Assembly: GCF_040564635.1 (NCBI RefSeq)
Contig: NZ_CP159837.1
Span: forward strand, 515,001 to 579,000
Length of the DNA: 64,000 bases
Source of the DNA: Planktothricoides raciborskii GIHE-MW2
GTDB taxonomy: Bacteria; Cyanobacteriota; Cyanobacteriia; Cyanobacteriales; Laspinemataceae
Direction of reading: 5' to 3'
The notes below the pieces were generated by a model. The model worked only from the letters and a program-made list of their open reading frames with translations, was not told the DNA's origin and searched no databases. Of the stretch, positions 43,699-53,899 are shown piece after piece (position 1 is the first letter of the stretch; each line of letters starts with the position of its first letter). A program made the translations under genes and the position numbers.

Positions 43699-46600
43699 TT
43701 ATGATTCCTCAATCAAATCATGGCCATAGCCACCGCCCCCAGGAGTTTCAATAATAAACATATCTCCCGGATACATTTCTACTGCCCCGGTACTGTCTAA
43801 TTGTTCCACAGTTCCATCGCGACGTTGGACATAATTTTTACCCAAAGCCCCGTCACTGCCACCATTTAACCCAAAGGGAGAAATAAGCCGATGATTCGAT
43901 AAAATACCGGCGGTCATTTGTTCTTGGAAACGCAGGCAACGAATCACCCCATTGCCCCCGCGATATTGTCCTTTACCGCCACTATTTTCCCGAATGGCAA
44001 AACTTTCTAATATGACGGGAAAACGCCATTCTAAAACTTCTGGATCGGTTAACCGAGAGTTGGTCATGTGCGTATGCACTGCATCAGTTCCATTGAAGGT
44101 TTGCCCAGCCCCAGAACCGCCACAAATGGTTTCATAATATTGATATTTTTTATTACCAAAAGTGAAGTTATTCATGGTTCCTTGGGATGCGGCCATCACT
44201 CCTAATGCCCCATATAAAGCATCCACGATCGCCTGGGATGTCTCGACATTTCCGGCAACTACCGCAGCGGGATATTGGGGGTTTAGCATACAGCCTTCGG
44301 GAATGATAATTTCTAATGGTTTCATGCAACCAGCATTGAGGGGTATATTGTCATCAACTAGGGTACGAAATACATAGAGAACCGCCGCTTTACATACCGC
44401 AGCCGGGGCGTTAAAATTGCTATTTTGTTGGGGAGATGTGCCGGTAAAGTCGATTTTGGCGCTGCGGGTGGTTTTGTCTAAAGTGACTTTTACCTGGATG
44501 GTTCCTCCTGCATCCATAAGATAGGTAAATTCCCCATCTTTGAGAACGTTAATCACTCGGCGAACCGATTCTTCGGCATTGTTCTGCACATATCCCATAT
44601 AGGCTTGGACGGTTTCTAAGCCGAAATGGTTGACCATGTTTTCTATTTCTTGAATCCCCCGTTTGTTGGCGGCAATTTGCGCTTGCAAGTCGGCGATATT
44701 TTGGGCTGGGTTGCGGGCAGGATAGGGGCTGGAGTTGAGTTTTTCCAGTAGTTCGTTTTCTTGGAATTTACCGCGAGAAACTAACTGGAAATTGTCAAAT
44801 AATATGCCTTCTTGTTCTACGGAGGTACTGTTAGGAGGCATGGAACCGGGAGTAATTCCGCCAATGTCTGCATGGTGTCCACGAGAGGCAAGGTAGAAGA
44901 TGGGCGCACCGGATGGGGCAGCGGATTTTTGGGATGATTCGGTTAGAAATACAGGGGTGATGACGGTGATGTCAGGTAAATGGGTGCCGCCATTGTAGGG
45001 GTTATTGGAAATATAAACATCCCCCGGTTGTAGGGTGTTGTTTTTGTCTTTGATTAGGGCTTGAACGCTTTCACTCATTGACCCAAGATGGACGGGAATA
45101 TGAGGGGCGTTGGCTACTAATTGTCCGTTTTGATCGAATATGGCACAAGAAAAGTCGAGGCGTTCTTTGATGTTGACGGAGGAGGCGGTGTTTTGCAAGG
45201 TGATGCCCATTTGTTCCGCGATCGCCCGAAATAAGTTGTTGAAAATTTCCAACATTACCGGGTCTGGTTTGGCGGTGATATGGGTTGTTTTTGGGGAAAC
45301 GGGAGAGGAGGAAATTGCTGTTTGTTTGGTGAGAATTAAATGATTTTTCTCGGTGATTTTGGCCTGCCAATTGGGCGCGATCGCATTCGTTCCCGTTGCT
45401 TCAATAATAATCCCAGGGCCGGTAATTATATCTCCCGGTTGTAAATTATCCCGCTGAAAAACGGGAGTTTCTTGCCAGCGATCGCCTACATACATTTGTA
45501 CCGTGGCAATGGGTGAGGGAGGTTCGGGACTGTGACGATAAATTATGGGGTCTTCGGGACTATCCATAATTTGCACCACTTCCACAGAAACAGCCTCAAC
45601 AATTAGGGCTTTTTCTGGTTGAATAAAGCCATAACGTTGCTGGTGCGCGGCTGCAAATTCGGCTTGCATAGTGGCCACATTTTCGGTAAAATCTACAATC
45701 AAGGATGAATCCGTTCCCTGATATTTTAGCTGGACTTTGGGGAAAACTTGGCAATCTTGATTTTCTGTTAAATCACTGATATCGTTATTGGCGATTTCTT
45801 GTTTACCTTTTGCAGCTAATTCAGTGAATATTTGCTGCAATTTTGATAATAATTCTGGGGATAATGGGGCTTCAATTGCCCGTTGCTGAATCACGCGAAC
45901 ATCCGCTAATCCCATGCCGAAAGCCGATAAAACTCCAGCATAAGGATGGATAAATACTTGTTTCATGCCTAAAGTTTCGGCAATTTGGCAAGCGTGTTGT
46001 CCCCCGGCGCCGCCAAAACAACAGAGGGTATATTCAGAAACGTCATAACCCCGTTGTAAGGATATTTTTTTGATGGCATTGGCCATATTTTCCACCGCGA
46101 TCGCTAAAAATCCGGCGGCTACTTGTTCCGGGGTGGAATTGCTACCAGTTTTCGCGTTAATTTCTGTAGTTAATTGATGAAATTTTTGCCGGACAATTTC
46201 CCCATCTAAAGGTAAATCACCATTTTTGCCAAATACTTTAGGGAAAAATTGCGGCTGAATTTTGCCTAACATGACATTACAATCGGTGACAGTTAATGGC
46301 CCATTTTGGCGATAACAAGCAGGTCCAGGATTTGCCCCGGCTGACTCTGGCCCAACCCGATATCGTGACCCATCAAAAAATAAAATTGAACCCCCACCGG
46401 CAGCGACGGTATTAATTGACATCATGGGAGTTCGGAGGCGAACCCCAGCAATTTCTGTTTCAAATTCTCGTTCGTATTCGCCGTTATAATGGGCTACGTC
46501 TGTGGATGTTCCCCCCATGTCAAAGGTGATAATTTTATCAAAACCGGCCATTTTACTGGTTTGAACTGCCCCAACAATGCCCCCCGCAGGCCCAGATAAT

Positions 46601-47409
46601 ATGCTATCTTTGCCTTGAAATTTTTGGGCATCTGTTAACCCACCATTTGATTGCATAAACATTAATGTTGGGGCGGAATGTTTCGATTGGTTGTCGGAAA
46701 GTTGTCCGGCAACGCGATCGACATAGCGGCGTAAAATAGGAGAAAGATAGGCATCGACTACGGTAGTATCTCCCCGGCTAACTAATTTCATTAAGGGGCT
46801 AACTTGGTGGGAAACGGAAATTTGATTAAAGCCAATTTTGCGGGCAATTTCGGCAATTTGCTGTTCGTGTTTCGGATAGCGATAGCCATGCATTAATGCG
46901 ATCGCGCAAGAACGAATGCCGCTGTGATATGCTTGCTGCAATTGGGCAATTAATGGCGCTTCATTTACGGGTTGCAATTCTTCCCCGTGGGCATTGTAGC
47001 GTTCGGCGACTTCGATCGCTTGTTCATAAAGCATTTCTGGCAGAACAATTTCCCGCGCAAAAATATCCGGGCGATTTTGATAACCAATTCGCAAGGCATC
47101 TCGAAATCCTTTAGTAATGACTAAAACCGTGCGATCGCCTTTCCGTTCTAATAGGGCATTTGTTGCCACGGTAGTGCCCATTTTTACTGCGGAAATCAAT
47201 TCCCCAGGGATGGGTTCATCTGTGGGAATGCCCAAAATTTCTCGAATTCCCTGACAAGGGGCGTCACTATAGCGATCGGGATTTTCCGATAACACTTTAT
47301 GAATCACTAATTGTCCGTCGGGACGTTTGGCAACAATATCGGTAAATGTGCCGCCGCGATCGATCCAGAATTCCCAGGGATTTTGATTGGTAGAAATATT
47401 ACTCATCAT
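43699..47409 (-). CDS. 5-oxoprolinase (fused hydantoinase A/B type, ATP-dependent)
   Basis: This enzyme opens 5-oxoproline to glutamate with ATP, in glutathione and pyroglutamate recycling. It has 1,236 residues, close to eukaryotic-type and bacterial fused oxoprolinases. Residues 1-700 are the HyuA half ([62 protein letters not shown]). Residues 720-1236 are the HyuB half ([40 protein letters not shown], ending TPGGGGYG). No break or missing motif is seen. The 5' 120 bases are repeated at 48375-48497. It stands alone in its unit. Confidence 0.93.
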   Translation of the reverse strand: MMSNISTNQNPWEFWIDRGGTFTDIVAKRPDGQLVIHKVLSENPDRYSDAPCQGIREILGIPTDEPIPGELISAVKMGTTVATNALLERKGDRTVLVITKGFRDALRIGYQNRPDIFAREIVLPEMLYEQAIEVAERYNAHGEELQPVNEAPLIAQLQQAYHSGIRSCAIALMHGYRYPKHEQQIAEIARKIGFNQISVSHQVSPLMKLVSRGDTTVVDAYLSPILRRYVDRVAGQLSDNQSKHSAPTLMFMQSNGGLTDAQKFQGKDSILSGPAGGIVGAVQTSKMAGFDKIITFDMGGTSTDVAHYNGEYEREFETEIAGVRLRTPMMSINTVAAGGGSILFFDGSRYRVGPESAGANPGPACYRQNGPLTVTDCNVMLGKIQPQFFPKVFGKNGDLPLDGEIVRQKFHQLTTEINAKTGSNSTPEQVAAGFLAIAVENMANAIKKISLQRGYDVSEYTLCCFGGAGGQHACQIAETLGMKQVFIHPYAGVLSAFGMGLADVRVIQQRAIEAPLSPELLSKLQQIFTELAAKGKQEIANNDISDLTENQDCQVFPKVQLKYQGTDSSLIVDFTENVATMQAEFAAAHQQRYGFIQPEKALIVEAVSVEVVQIMDSPEDPIIYRHSPEPPSPIATVQMYVGDRWQETPVFQRDNLQPGDIITGPGIIIEATGTNAIAPNWQAKITEKNHLILTKQTAISSSPVSPKTTHITAKPDPVMLEIFNNLFRAIAEQMGITLQNTASSVNIKERLDFSCAIFDQNGQLVANAPHIPVHLGSMSESVQALIKDKNNTLQPGDVYISNNPYNGGTHLPDITVITPVFLTESSQKSAAPSGAPIFYLASRGHHADIGGITPGSMPPNSTSVEQEGILFDNFQLVSRGKFQENELLEKLNSSPYPARNPAQNIADLQAQIAANKRGIQEIENMVNHFGLETVQAYMGYVQNNAEESVRRVINVLKDGEFTYLMDAGGTIQVKVTLDKTTRSAKIDFTGTSPQQNSNFNAPAAVCKAAVLYVFRTLVDDNIPLNAGCMKPLEIIIPEGCMLNPQYPAAVVAGNVETSQAIVDALYGALGVMAASQGTMNNFTFGNKKYQYYETICGGSGAGQTFNGTDAVHTHMTNSRLTDPEVLEWRFPVILESFAIRENSGGKGQYRGGNGVIRCLRFQEQMTAGILSNHRLISPFGLNGGSDGALGKNYVQRRDGTVEQLDSTGAVEMYPGDMFIIETPGGGGYGHDLIEES

Positions 47410-47517
47410 TTTTTGTCCTTAGAGAGAATATGTCAAAAATACTAGCAAATTTTACAAATAATGGTAGTCACGGGTTTAAACTCATGGCTACCAGAACGAT
47501 CCAGAAAATAAAACCAA

Positions 47518-47586
47518 AAACCGGATTTCTGAATTAAACCTCTGTTTTGATCCAGGCATTGATGGCAAAAACCCGGTTTCTTTTCA
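47518..47586. repeat. Paired AAACCGG..TTTCT repeat near hepT
   Basis: AAAAACCGGATTTCT and AAAACCCGGTTTCTTTTCAGG enclose a spacer of about 35 bases. It belongs to the same family as 37441-37508 and 49012-49077, the latter also followed by CAGGG and a GATCG-rich stretch. It lies between the oxoprolinase start and the end of hepT. Confidence 0.55.
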
Positions 47587-47625
47587 GGGACGATTCCGCT
47601 TCGATCGGATCGCTGCGCGAATCGC

Positions 47626-47979
47626 TTACTCAATAACTCCTTCCTGCTGCAATATTGCTTCTAATTGCGGAATCAAAGGAGGTAAATAATTTTGGATGGT
47701 ATGCCAAACAATATCTAGTTCAACTTGGAAGTATTCATGTGCAATCACGTTACGCATATCCCCCATTAAGCGCCAGGGAATCTGAGAATAGTAGGTCTTG
47801 AGTTCGGTGTCAATATTGATAGCCGCTTCACCAATGATCATGAAGTCATAGAGACAAGCATTGGCAATGGTATCATTAGCTTCAAATTCGGAAAAGTTTA
47901 CCTCTGCTGTGCGCTTTTCTATTCGCTTAATTGCAGCTAAAATATCACGAATTCTATCGATGGATTCTCTAGAAGGCAC
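47626..47979 (-). CDS. hepT: HepT-like HEPN toxin
   Basis: The 117-residue HEPN-domain protein (DUF86) carries the RX4HXY motif as RNVIAHEY (Arg76, His81, Tyr83), the RNase active site. In this family the Tyr is AMPylated by the partner MntA. DFMIIGEAAINI and IPWRLMGDMRN are typical flanks. It overlaps mntA by 11 bases at its start. The pair is a type VII toxin-antitoxin module, common in cyanobacteria, and may be linked to stress or phage response. Confidence 0.9.
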   Translation of the reverse strand: MPSRESIDRIRDILAAIKRIEKRTAEVNFSEFEANDTIANACLYDFMIIGEAAINIDTELKTYYSQIPWRLMGDMRNVIAHEYFQVELDIVWHTIQNYLPPLIPQLEAILQQEGVIE

Positions 47980-48262
47980 AAATCGCCTCCTTTAAAACGC
48001 GATCGCGCAAGTATGGCTTCAGCGAGTCTGGACTTCCCATATCCACCGAACAACCTAAAACATCTTCTAAATACAAACGGACTCGACTCACGTCAAACAA
48101 TCCAATGGGGCGATCGTCAAATTCCACTAAAAAATCCACATCACTATCCGGTTTTGCTTCATCTCTAGCCACGGAACCAAATAAGGCTAAAGATTTAACT
48201 CCCATTGCCTGTAATTCGCCTTGATGTTTGGCAACGATCGCCAATACTTCGTCTCGCTTCAT
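47969..48262 (-). CDS. mntA: MntA-like nucleotidyltransferase antitoxin
   Basis: This 97-residue minimal nucleotidyltransferase has GS(30)VARDEAKPDSD(41)VD(43)FLVEF, the GSX10DXD motif with both metal-binding aspartates intact. It would transfer AMP to the HepT tyrosine and block its RNase. It starts at ATG 48260-48262 and overlaps hepT. The pair lies between the true oxoprolinase start and a duplicated copy of it. Confidence 0.9.
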   Translation of the reverse strand: MKRDEVLAIVAKHQGELQAMGVKSLALFGSVARDEAKPDSDVDFLVEFDDRPIGLFDVSRVRLYLEDVLGCSVDMGSPDSLKPYLRDRVLKEAICAF

Positions 48263-48374
48263 AAGAGTTAAAAGGATAATTCACAGTTTTTGCTGAATCG
48301 TCTAAATTATATCGCATCGAAAACAGCGATCGCCGACTTGTCACATAGATATTGGTTGCTTTGGCGATCGCCAA

Positions 48375-48497
48375 CTAATCGGGATTTTCCGATAACACTT
48401 TATGAATCACTAATTTTCCGTCGGGACGTTTGGCAACAATATCGGTAAATGTGCCGCCGCGATCGATCCAAAATTCCCAGCCATTTTGCTTTGTCAT
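48375..48497 (-). pseudogene. Duplicated 5' fragment of the oxoprolinase gene
   Basis: ATG 48495-48497 begins [17 protein letters not shown] and runs 40 codons ([23 protein letters not shown]) to TAG 48375-48377. It is nearly identical to codons 7-48 of the oxoprolinase at 47278-47404, same strand. Only a handful of bases differ. It is a gene fragment, not a functional gene, and marks an old insertion or duplication boundary. Confidence 0.92.
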
Positions 48498-48649
48498 ATC
48501 ACTTACTCCAATTTTATTGTCAATAAAATTATAATATGATATCATTAAATCAAATGATTTTTCTAGTGGCTTTGGTTTTTGGGTTATGGAGCAATTTATA
48601 TTTTTCCAGTTTTGATTACAGACACTTTCATCAAAAATATTGATTTACT

Positions 48650-48988
48650 ATGTTCACTTACAAAGGTTACACAGGTCAAGTTGAAGTCGATGCCGAAGCA
48701 GATATTCTATTTGGCACAGTCCTGGATATTAATGATGTCATCACATTTCAGGGTAAAACCGTTGAAGAAGCTCGTCAAGAATTCCAAAATTCGGTTGATG
48801 ACTATCTAGAATTTTGCCAAAAGTTAGGACGAGAACCCGGACGACCGTTTTCTGGAAAGTTGCCCTATCGCACGAGTCCAGAAACCCACCGGAAAATTTT
48901 TATTGCGGCTAAAAAAGCTGGCAAAAGTATTAATGCTTGGATGGATGAGGTGTTAAGTGAGATGGCCGATCGCACGCTCAAAACCTAA
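48650..48988 (+). CDS. HicB-family antitoxin-like protein, apparently without HicA
   Basis: The 112-residue protein has the HicB partial RNase-H-like fold: YKGYTGQVEVDAEADILFG, TVLDINDVITFQGKTVEEA, FQNSVDDYLEFCQKLG. A C-terminal ribbon-helix-helix-type region follows (TSPETHRKIFIAAKKAGKSI, NAWMDEVLSEM). HicB neutralises the small HicA mRNA interferase, whose gene normally lies just upstream or downstream. No HicA-sized ORF with its GSHH-type motif is found on either side, so this is an orphan or a regulator. The start ATG 48650 lacks a clear ribosome-binding site. Confidence 0.82.
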   Translation: MFTYKGYTGQVEVDAEADILFGTVLDINDVITFQGKTVEEARQEFQNSVDDYLEFCQKLGREPGRPFSGKLPYRTSPETHRKIFIAAKKAGKSINAWMDEVLSEMADRTLKT

Positions 48989-49735
48989 ATTAATTGGCAC
49001 CAGAACACCCAGAAACCGGGTTTCTTGAGAAAATCTCTGTTTCCATAAATTATCATAGAAACCCGGTTTCTTTTTCAGGGGCGATCGCTTACTCATTAAC
49101 TGCGTCATCTGGCAATCATATGGTATGATTTATTATCATGGCAGCAGGAAATAATCTAAGCTTAAAAGCTATCACCTATCAGCTATCAGCTAACTGCTTA
49201 CGGCTGACTATAAGCTTATGGGCTGACGATTTAACTACCATTACCTGTAGGCTTTATTTTTGGTAGCGATCGCCAAAACTTCATGTCGCTTTATATATAT
49301 CGCTTTATAATATTTCAAACCATAATAATTCACAGTTTTTTCTGATTTTTCTGAATCGTCTAAATTGGCTCGCTGGATTGCACAATAACAGTGGTCTGTA
49401 CTGAAACCCATTTGTTATGTTATGTTGATGATTTTAAGTAAAGCCTATAGAATCAATCTTGCTATGTTTTTGACCAAGCAAATCAATGAATCAGTCAATT
49501 ACAGATTAGCATATTATTATATAATAAAAAGATAAAATTAGCTTATTATCACAAACAAAAAAAACAGTAATTTAAAATATTTAATATTATTAAATATTTT
49601 AAATTACATCAAACTAATTTTTATCCAAACAATATACGTTTGTAATTTTTTTTGAATATTTTTTTTATTTTTTGTGAAATCGATCTTTTTTTTGCGACTG
49701 AGATTAGAATACAACTCAGGATAGTTGGCTCAGTT
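48989..49735. other. A/T-rich gene-free stretch upstream of the SLC13 transporter
   Basis: These 747 bases contain a paired AAACCGGGTTTCTT repeat (49012-49077) and then very A/T-rich DNA. A notable segment near 49565-49615 is TTTAAAATATTTAATATTATTA and its near-mirror, which forms an A/T palindrome. The last 60 bases carry the transporter ribosome-binding site AAGGAAG at 49738-49744. No ORF is credible. Confidence 0.5.
49012..49077. repeat. Paired AAACCGGGTTTCTT repeat
   Basis: AGAAACCGGGTTTCTT and AGAAACCCGGTTTCTTTTTC surround a 30-base spacer. It is the same family as 37441-37508 and 47518-47586. It lies about 24 bases after the HicB-like stop and could act as its terminator. Confidence 0.55.
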
Positions 49736-49751
49736 TTAAGGAAGTTTCTCT

Positions 49752-51668
49752 ATGATGCGAACCTCGCAATTTTTACGAGATTGGTTGATTCCAAAGAAAA
49801 ATAATAAAAAGCAATGGTTTTTACTAATGCTACTAAGTACCACGGTGGCGATCATAATCGCCTTTTGGGATGTCTGGGTAAACTCCCAACTGGCGACTCT
49901 TGGGTGGCAAGCATGGGTGAGTATGGCAGTGACTCTAGTGGCCCTACTGTTGAATGGGTTTACCTCATTACCGGCAGAAATTGTCTTTCTTGGGGCTTTA
50001 TCGGTGTTATTACTCAGCGGGATTTTGGATACAAAAAGTGCCCTAGCTGGATTTAGCAACGAGGGGATGGTTACAGTTGGCGTCCTCTATATGGTCGTCA
50101 CTGGACTTCAGCAAACTGGAGCCTTGGGCTGGATTTCTCAGCGGGTGCTGGGGTTGCCCAAAGGAGAAAAAGCGGCGCTACTGCGCTTAATGCCACCCAT
50201 TATCGGGTTGAGCGCTTTTCTGAATAATACTCCTGTGGTGGCGATGTTTATCCCAGTGGTGAAAGATTGGTGCCGCAAAATCAGCATCAGCCCATCTAAA
50301 TTAATGATTCCAGTGAGTTATGCCGCGATTTTCGGCGGTATCTGCACTTTGATTGGCACCAGCACCAACCTGGTGGTGAATGGATTATTGATTGCCAACA
50401 CCGATCATCCAGGCTTAGGGATGTTTGATATTACTGGGGTGGGGCTGCCCTGTGCGGTGGCAGGAACCGCATTTCTTTATTTGACTCAAGGGTGGCTATT
50501 ACCCATCCGTAAACCTGTGCTGGGCAACACTGATGAACTGCGTCAGTACACGATAGAAATGGTGGTATCACCACAGAGTCCCCTGGCCGGAAAAAACGTT
50601 GAAGATGCAGGACTCCGCCATCTACCGGGATTGTACCTGGCAGAAATTGTCCGGGGGAATCAAGTATTACCGGCAGTCAGTCCCAAGGAAGTGTTGCGCG
50701 AAAATGACCAACTGGTATTTGTTGGGATCGTCGAGTCGGTGCTTGATTTGCATCAGATGCGTGGACTGCAACCGGCAACGGATCAAGTGTTTAAGCTGAA
50801 TAGTCCCCGGACTGAACGGTGCATGATTGAGGCGGTGGTTTCTAATACTTGTCCATTGGTGAATAAAACCATTCGTGAAGGACAGTTCAGAAGTCGCTAT
50901 AATGCGGTAGTTTTGGCAGTGGCCAGAAATGGTAAAAGATTGTTAGGCAAAATTGGGGATATTGTTCTCGAACCAGGAGATAATTTGTTATTAGAAGCTC
51001 ATCCGATGTTTTTGGAAAAACAGCGAGCTTCCAAAGATTTTTATTTAGTGAGTAGTATTCCTGATTCTGAACCGTTGCGCCATGAGAAAGCTCCTTGGGC
51101 GATCGCGATTTTAGCAGTAATGGTTATCGTTGCTGGCTTTAATTGGGTAAGTATGTTGAATGTATCAATTGGTGCGGCAATCGCGATGTTGGTGACAGGT
51201 TGCTGTTCACCCAATCGTTCATTACAGAGTATTGAATGGTCGGTATTGCTGGTAATTGGCGCTGCTTTGGGAATTGGTGACGCCCTGGAGAATACGGGTG
51301 CAGCACAGGCGATCGCCTCTACTTGTATTAGCATCGCTGGGGATAATCCTTGGGTAGTATTAGCGGTCGTTTATACCCTCACAGTCGTAATTACAGAAAT
51401 TATTACTAACAATGCTGCTGCCGCGATTATGTTTCCGATTTCTATCTCCATTGCTCAAAACTTAGGCGTTGATTTCATGCCGTTTGTCATTTCAGTTATG
51501 ATTGGGGCTTCTGCGGGTTTTGCTACCCCGGTTGGTTATCAAACTAATATGATGGTTTACGGGCCTGGAGGATATAAGTTTACTGATTTTCTGCTGATTG
51601 GCTTGCCTATGGATGTCTTACTTGGCATCGTTACGGTGGCGATCGCACCATTAATTTACCCTTTTTAG
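49752..51668 (+). CDS. SLC13-family anion permease with two TrkA-C domains
   Basis: This 638-residue transporter resembles bacterial SLC13/sulfate-type permeases. Membrane segments occupy residues 20-260 and 430-638, with the conserved SAFLNNTPVVAMFIPVV and GTSTNLVVNGLL blocks in the first half. The repeat NNAAAAIMFPISISIAQ and ATPVGYQTNMMVYGPGGY follow in the second half. Two cytoplasmic TrkA-C domains lie between (about 265-325 and 355-415), as in sulfate/thiosulfate or other anion carriers. ATG 49752 has AAGGAAG upstream. Ion specificity is not told by sequence. A group II intron lies immediately downstream, 13 bases after the stop. Confidence 0.9.
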   Translation: MMRTSQFLRDWLIPKKNNKKQWFLLMLLSTTVAIIIAFWDVWVNSQLATLGWQAWVSMAVTLVALLLNGFTSLPAEIVFLGALSVLLLSGILDTKSALAGFSNEGMVTVGVLYMVVTGLQQTGALGWISQRVLGLPKGEKAALLRLMPPIIGLSAFLNNTPVVAMFIPVVKDWCRKISISPSKLMIPVSYAAIFGGICTLIGTSTNLVVNGLLIANTDHPGLGMFDITGVGLPCAVAGTAFLYLTQGWLLPIRKPVLGNTDELRQYTIEMVVSPQSPLAGKNVEDAGLRHLPGLYLAEIVRGNQVLPAVSPKEVLRENDQLVFVGIVESVLDLHQMRGLQPATDQVFKLNSPRTERCMIEAVVSNTCPLVNKTIREGQFRSRYNAVVLAVARNGKRLLGKIGDIVLEPGDNLLLEAHPMFLEKQRASKDFYLVSSIPDSEPLRHEKAPWAIAILAVMVIVAGFNWVSMLNVSIGAAIAMLVTGCCSPNRSLQSIEWSVLLVIGAALGIGDALENTGAAQAIASTCISIAGDNPWVVLAVVYTLTVVITEIITNNAAAAIMFPISISIAQNLGVDFMPFVISVMIGASAGFATPVGYQTNMMVYGPGGYKFTDFLLIGLPMDVLLGIVTVAIAPLIYPF

Positions 51669-51681
51669 TTGTTAGTTGTTA

Positions 51682-52484
51682 GTGCGATTCGTTCAGGCGG
51701 AAAGTCTAGGGATAAAACCCAAAACCTGCGTCTGGTGTAGGTTCTGACCTACATAACTCTGGGGGTGTACAGGATAGTCCTGTAGACAAAGATTCCCGGA
51801 GGGTTTTTCCTCCGAGGTCATAGACACCTCACCCCACGGTAAAGATTCACTATCTTTACTCGTGAAGCGGGTAGGAAAGCTGATCATCCCTAAGCAGATG
51901 GGAAAAATCAGCAAGTCAAGCGCTCATGGGCAGCGAGAGCGAATTCCCGGCTTGAACCCTCTCCAAACAAAAGTAGCGAAACTGCTTGTTACGCTGCGTC
52001 CAAAATGGCATAGGGAAAGGTGACGAATTTAACAGGTCAGTCACAAAGGAATCCCAGAAATACCTAGGGGGACAGGGAAGACCCTAAAAGCGCATTCAAC
52101 CACCACTAGGGAACGAAGTAAACCCATATTTCTCTTACCAGTAATGGTAAGTAGCGATAGTGTGTAAGCGGATGAAATATTGGGAATGGGATGTGGCAAG
52201 AAAGCTCTTTTCCGCCGGTTTTGCCAGTGGATATGCAGACGTGCCACGGCTGTGAAGTTAGCGATTATTAGTAAGTCCAAAGGACGCACAAAACCAGTCG
52301 CTTACGACATGGTGTGATTTTAAAGGGACAAAGGATGAACGCTATGCCAAACGGGAACGTTTAACGACTTCCCCATTAGGATGCTATTGGTTTAGCAAGC
52401 GCAGCTAGGAGCGGAGTGCCGCGAAAGTGGCACGCTCCGTTCTGAATGGGAGGTGGGAGTTGTGAAGCTCCCATCGACCCCTAC
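51682..52484 (+). mobile_element. ORF-less group II intron
   Basis: This is a complete-looking intron of about 803 nt. It starts GTGCG at 51682-51686, the group II 5' consensus. It contains domain V at 52409-52442, a 34-nt hairpin GAGCGGAGTGCC, GCGAAAGT, GGCACGCTCCGTTC. The domain VI stem follows with a bulged A at 52477, seven bases before the 3' AC at 52483-52484. There is no maturase/reverse-transcriptase ORF. It would need a maturase encoded elsewhere to splice or move. It sits in GTTGTTAGTTGTT repeat sequence, outside genes. A remnant of a related intron is at 5489-5750. Confidence 0.88.
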
Positions 52485-52609
52485 CGTTGTTAGTTGTTGG
52501 TTATTTGTTGTTGGGCAGGGATTCTTTGGGTAGGGATTCTTTGATTGGGGAAAGTGAAAAGGAGAACGGGTAACAGTTATCAGGGAACGGGGAATATTGC
52601 CTGTTGCTT

Positions 52610-52637
52610 GTTCCCCGTTCCCTGTTCCCTGTTCCCT
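52610..52637. repeat. Heptamer tandem repeat GTTCCCT
   Basis: Four units (GTTCCCC, then three GTTCCCT) lie in tandem, followed by GTTATTGG words. Short 7-bp tandem repeats (STRR) are a known cyanobacterial class. The surrounding 52486-52700 is made of GTTATTGGTTATT and TTGTTGG words and carries no gene. Confidence 0.7.
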
Positions 52638-52707
52638 GTTCGTTATTGGTTATTTATTATTGGCTGTTTGCCCGAAATAAGTAATAACCAATAACCGGCA
52701 ATAAATA

Positions 52708-53553
52708 TTAAATCATTCGCTGGAATTCTGCCAGACTATTGACGGTTTTAATTGCGTCCTTCAGTTCCGTCAAGCGTTCCACATTTTTAATTTGAGAAAC
52801 TGCGGGCATCAGTTCTAATGCGGTTTCCCCAAATTTTAATTCTAATCCCAGGGCGATCGCGGATAAAAGTCCTTCTTCTCGTCCTTGTTGAACTCCTTGA
52901 TTCAAAATTTCTTGATACCAGGGAGATTTTTGTAATACTGCCATATCCCACCTCATTATTTGTTGCACAACGCTACTTTCTAAAACAAAGGTAGCAAAAA
53001 ACGCCAAAAGAGTTTCCAGGTCGCTGAGTTTTTCGTCATTACGTAACAATCGCAAAGCTCGTTGTACGGTTGATTTTTCTCCACCTCCTTTTAAAACGGG
53101 AACAAAGGGCAAAAGTGCGGTCAGCGATCGCTCAAAAACTATTTCCGCATTCACTTCCCACAGGTTAATTACTCGATAGTCTTGACGCGCTTGTAAACCG
53201 GCAAATTCGGAAAAGTAACCCTGGGGAATATTGGCATAACTACTTTGAAGAATATTTACCAATACTGGATATACAGGTAGTTGATACTTTTCTTCTGCCA
53301 AGGCAACATAAGCTCTGATTCGCCGGGGCATTTTTCCTGTGTAATATAATTGTAACTCATTTACTAGCAAGAATTCCCCACATTCGGGGCTATAAGCGCG
53401 GACTAATACGTCTCCTTCTCGGCTAATCCATTGGAAATCCGAGTTCACAATTTCTCGGACTTGTACATCAGCAAATGACGTGAGCCATTTCACCCATTTT
53501 TCTGGTTCTAGGCTAATTAATCTTTTACTCCCAATATCGGCTGTTTTAGTCAT
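52708..53553 (-). CDS. Rpn-family/DUF4351-type putative nuclease
   Basis: The 281-residue protein begins with the fold of Rpn/PD-(D/E)XK transposase-like nucleases. EWVKWL-like EKWVKWLTSFADVQVREI, SDFQWISREGDVLVRAYSPE (acidic residue candidates) and EFLLVNELQLYYTGKMPRRI give the E-x-Q pattern. The C-terminus has the DUF4351-like helical tail LGLELKFGETALELMPAVSQ preceded by QGVQQGREEGLL. Such genes are abundant in filamentous cyanobacteria, usually several copies per genome. Whether this copy is active is not known. Confidence 0.8.
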   Translation of the reverse strand: MTKTADIGSKRLISLEPEKWVKWLTSFADVQVREIVNSDFQWISREGDVLVRAYSPECGEFLLVNELQLYYTGKMPRRIRAYVALAEEKYQLPVYPVLVNILQSSYANIPQGYFSEFAGLQARQDYRVINLWEVNAEIVFERSLTALLPFVPVLKGGGEKSTVQRALRLLRNDEKLSDLETLLAFFATFVLESSVVQQIMRWDMAVLQKSPWYQEILNQGVQQGREEGLLSAIALGLELKFGETALELMPAVSQIKNVERLTELKDAIKTVNSLAEFQRMI

Positions 53554-53899
53554 ATTTTTATTTAGGGAATAATTTAGGTTTTTCCTAATAAAATAATAAC
53601 ATTTTTTTGAAAATTTTAATTTTTATAATTTAATTCATTATTCATTATTCATTGATATTGAAAAAAATGATAATAATATATTTTTATGTCAATCAAAACA
53701 ACTGATGATTAACTGTAAACCAGGAAAAGTAAAAAACAAGCGATCCCCTAAATCAGAAATATGATAAATTTCTAAGCTTCCAGAGAACCGATCGCTTTTT
53801 GTACATCAAATATGAAAACCCTAGATATTGATATATTGAACCCAGGCAAAAAAAAGGACAAGGCAATGACTTGTCCTGCTTGAATGAGAAAATAAAAAT
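53554..53899. other. Gene-free stretch with a minus-strand terminator
   Basis: These 346 bases are A/T-rich and hold no ORF. The only clear structure is the AGGACAAG/CTTGTCCT hairpin with T-run (listed). The left part near 53554-53700 presumably contains the promoter of the Rpn-family gene, read on the minus strand. Confidence 0.5.
53848..53877 (-). terminator. Rho-independent terminator for the methyltransferase gene
   Basis: On the minus strand, AGGACAAG (53877-53870) and CTTGTCCT (53862-53855) form an 8-bp stem followed by a run of eight T, the classic layout. It lies 22 bases beyond the methyltransferase stop. Confidence 0.85.
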
